A DNA stretch of 59,444 nt from Gnetum montanum. Taxonomy: Eukaryota > Streptophyta > Gnetopsida > Gnetales > Gnetaceae. Each line of letters begins with the position of its first letter. Positions within the stretch are counted from its first letter, which is position 1. The notes below the pieces were generated by a model. That model was not told the origin of the DNA. It saw nothing but the letters and a program-made list of their open reading frames with translations, and ran no database searches. Made by a program: the position numbers and the translations under genes. Below, one piece after another: positions 57,010 to 59,444 of the stretch. Where the stretch lies: NCBI GenBank assembly GCA_015680685.1, contig MNCI01006151.1, positions 855,738-915,181 on the forward strand, given 5' to 3'.

Positions 57010-57560
57010 CATTACGCAACATAGCGTAATGACACTTAGTGTAATTCTGCTTAACATAGTCTGACATCAGAACGTGACTTACTTCAATAGATTTGGTGAA
57101 GTTTAAGGCCTGAGCAGCGTAATATGTGACTTCTTGCATATCCTACTAAGTATTTTATCCAAGGTCAGGTTTAAACTCTGTTACACAAGGCAGCGTAATG
57201 AGCTTCAAAAAGGTCAAAGGGAAAGTCCAAGGGAAGCGCGATAGATCGGTTCCTTTCTTTTTGCAGATTGATCTCCTTACACTTGTTACGCCACGCAGCA
57301 TACGTCAGTGTAATTTATCGCCAAGTTGATCATGTTTTACGCTTCACTACGCTTTGCTGTGTAAATGAGCGTAAAATAGCCTGACTCACTATTTCCATGC
57401 TTTGTTACACTCTACCACGCGACATAGCATAAACAAGTGTAATACAATGTAAAGCCGGCTAAAGCAGTTACGCATTTGCTATCCATATGCGTAATATGCT
57501 GATAAACGTATTTGTGCGTAATCATGAAGCAGCTTCGGTAAAAGTGTTGATAGCGTACGT
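57010..57560. promoter_or_regulatory. GCGTAA/TTACGC motif cluster in U3
   Basis: Around fifteen occurrences of GCGTAA, GTGTAA, TTACGC or near forms lie in about 550 bp, directly upstream of the TATA box (for example 'cattacgcaacatagcgtaa' near 57020 and 'gcgtaatatgctg' near 57490). Confidence 0.6.
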
Positions 57561-57652
57561 TGCAATGTGATGTGACATAGCCAGTTCGTCAAGTCAACGG
57601 TATCCAGAAACTTTGGGACACGTGTCATCAAGGCCATGCCTTTTCTGCATGT

Positions 57653-57660
57653 TATAAATA
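57653..57660 (+). promoter_or_regulatory. TATA box of the third element
   Basis: TATAAATA in 'catgttataaataccccag'. The nested element has 'ctataaataccctgtt' at the same place. Confidence 0.75.
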
Positions 57661-58437
57661 CCCCAGTTAGTGAAGAAAAGAAGACTTCTGGACATTTTTG
57701 GAGAGAGGGGCAGCGATTGTCATCTTTAACTTTTGGTAGTTATCATCTTTGAGCAGAAACAAGAGACATTTTTTTGAGCATTTAGCAGTAGGAGTGATCA
57801 TACCCTTTGGCGAAAATATAGTTCTCCCATCGGTGATCCTTGGTAGTTTTGAGCAAAGACTATCCAAAGTGAAGAAGATAGATCAGAGATCATGAAATCA
57901 TCTGGTGCGGTCGGCAAGATCTATTGATCAAACACAGTTGGTTGATAGACGTTCGAGCTTGACCTTCCTTGCACTCTATCTTTGGCTTATAAGGTAGACC
58001 GAGCTCCATTCTGCACTCCTTGTTAAACAATTTTCTTATTATTTTGTGTATGTTTCTCACAAGATAATCAGAGTCTTCCCATTGTAACTTTGTATACAAA
58101 ATACTCATTTCTTTCGGGTCAAAGTATAGATCTTGAAATCACACATTTCTCTTAAATCCGATTCCCTTTATCGTGTTAACGTTATCATTATTGCAATTTA
58201 TCTACATCATTTTCCTCTCTTTTCATGATTTATCGAATCAAATCGTTCCATGAAACCTCTATAATCTTCATTGATTTACTGATTTAGTAAGTCCTTGTTT
58301 GATCGACAAGACCATTCAGGGCACTGCGGATTCGTTTTCTCCAACACAGCCCTCCCACGGATCCATGGTTAAAACTGTGTAGATGGATTTTGTTTGGTAT
58401 TTTCCAGCTACCGACATTTTCCATCGTTACAGTTTTC

Positions 58438-58454
58438 TGGCGCTAGAAGGAGGG
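58438..58454 (+). promoter_or_regulatory. Primer-binding site of the third element
   Basis: TGGCGCTAGAAGGAGGG, the least decayed version in the window. Similar PBS sequences are known from Tat-type Ty3/gypsy elements (from memory). The tRNA is not assigned. Confidence 0.7.
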
Positions 58455-58680
58455 CCTAGGCTCCAATTCGTATTTTTACGGGTAGCCCTGTAAGCAATCC
58501 ATACCCTCGTTGCCAAAACGTAAACATAATACTTCTAGGGAAGTTTACAAAAGCGTGTGGTGTAGATCGGTCACAATAACGATTCCTTTGGAATCCTATA
58601 GGGTAGAAAGCCTAACCGCGATCTTGCTTGTCCATCGCCTTTTAGATCCAATCATTTATTGCCATTAATCTACTCGACCA

Positions 58681-59406
58681 ATGGATTCTTCATACACAAC
58701 CATAGCCGCAATGATTACAACTGACTCGGGTGCCACATCTGTGAATCCCATCACTGCCACTGGACCAGCTTTCAGTGTTATAGGACCTCAGGGACCATCG
58801 CGTCAGTCGTTGAGACTACAGGGCAAAGATCCCGTATTTACCGTCGTGACCCTTGAGGAATATAACTTCATCTGCGTCAAGATCCAGGCAAAGCTTGCCC
58901 TTAGCCGAGTTGAAATTGATGCGAAATGAAATTTTGAGATGTTCCACCGAGGGGGTCAAGATTTTACCCCTACTGCCTACGACACCATTCCCCTGACAGA
59001 ACATTACCACGAAATCATAACACAATTGGTCATGGCTAAGAGTTAGGCTACCCGTGCTATGAAAGAACCCTAGAATAGGGAGGAAGAAGATGCCAAATTT
59101 GCAGCCCAGTCTGAACATTCGTACCATACTCTGAGCCCCCATACCTACATAAATCCATTATTCCCTCTCAACGGAGAAGCCGCCCCTCTTAATCCTACCA
59201 TGACCATGCAAACTCACATTCCTGTCATCCCGCAGGCCACTACGCAGTCATCCGTCTTGCAGGTGCAAATACCACCTCAAAATAACATGGGGGTGGTTTC
59301 ATCGCCACAAGTAATCAGCATTCCGTCGGTGGTCCCTGCATCCACTGTGCCTTATTTCATCCCTCAGATCCAACCCCAAACCATATCTATAACTCGCCTA
59401 GTGTAG
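58681..59406 (+). pseudogene. Gag of the third element, N-terminal part
   Basis: A single frame without shifts runs from ATG 58681. It includes 'VTLEEYNFICVKIQAKLAL', 'NFEMFHRGGQDFTPTAYD', 'TIPLTEHYHEIITQLVMAK', 'EEEDAKFAAQSEHSYHT' and a Pro/Gln/Val-rich linker. The interrupting stops are TGA 58927, TAG 59044, TAG 59071 and TAG 59404, all fitting C-to-T changes in CGA or CAG. It aligns with the gag N termini at 43502 and 51623. It probably continues past the last stop; the window ends at 59444. Confidence 0.8.
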
Positions 59407-59444
59407 ACTTTATCACTGCTGCCCCCTCCAACCCAACAGATCAC

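Larger units (their letters stand above)
56870..58431 (+). mobile_element. LTR of a third, related element
   Basis: The right end is CA at 58430-58431, six bases before the PBS. The left end is uncertain. The TATA box is at 57653. From 57010 to 57560 GCGTAA/TTACGC words recur in both orientations. By position and PBS it is a 5' LTR of the family-B lineage, but its sequence differs from the other B LTRs. Confidence 0.7.

Noticed and set aside
58816-59142. 108-codon minus-strand ORF near the window end
   Set aside because: It is opposite a gag frame that aligns with two other elements; the antisense reading has no similarity to anything recognised.

Overview
The window looks like nuclear DNA of a seed plant, most likely a gymnosperm. 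It is AT-rich and gene-poor. It holds one short gene with introns, an integrated plant pararetrovirus, and many old, mutually nested LTR retrotransposons. The gymnosperm call is an inference from repeat density and decay; no marker in the sequence names the species. No rRNA, tRNA or CRISPR was recognised.

Layout. 1-3805: 3' internal region and LTR of a Ty3/gypsy family (called family A here), followed by an inverted LTR of the same family. 4056-6842: a host segment holding a decayed coiled-coil ORF, a promoter and the first part of a gene. 6843-18953: an endogenous caulimovirid (EPRV) cluster. One copy runs from PBS to PBS, a second partial copy is joined to it head-to-tail, and a third fragment is inverted behind filler DNA. 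19032-22854: the same host segment again, in direct orientation, now carrying a solo family-A LTR with a TTTTT target duplication. 22675-24690: the complete host gene (four exons, 248 codons, plastid-type protein of unknown function). 24760-30796: decayed repeats, an LTR-like block and a minisatellite. 30797-37760: a family-A element with gag and protease only. 37784-40760: another family-A LTR, a tRNA-Asp-type PBS and gag. 40780-55798: a family-B Ty3/gypsy element whose gag is split by a complete 8.95-kb element of the same family (44727-53679, target duplication TTGTG/TTATG). 55799-59444: a further family-B LTR, then the LTR, PBS and gag of a related younger-looking element running off the window end.

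Main points. The EPRV cluster lies between two direct copies of a 2.79-kb host segment, and the virus/host junction falls at the viral tRNA primer-binding site with a short microhomology. This leaves a duplicated host promoter and exon start fused in frame to viral leader sequence. The retrotransposons carry gag and protease but no visible reverse transcriptase, RNase H or integrase. Each LTR lineage has its own repeated short motif near the promoter: GCGATATCGC in A, AGCGTGAC in B and GCGTAA in the last element. In the frames examined, premature stops are nearly all of the CAA/CAG/CGA to TAA/TAG/TGA type, as expected from methylcytosine deamination.
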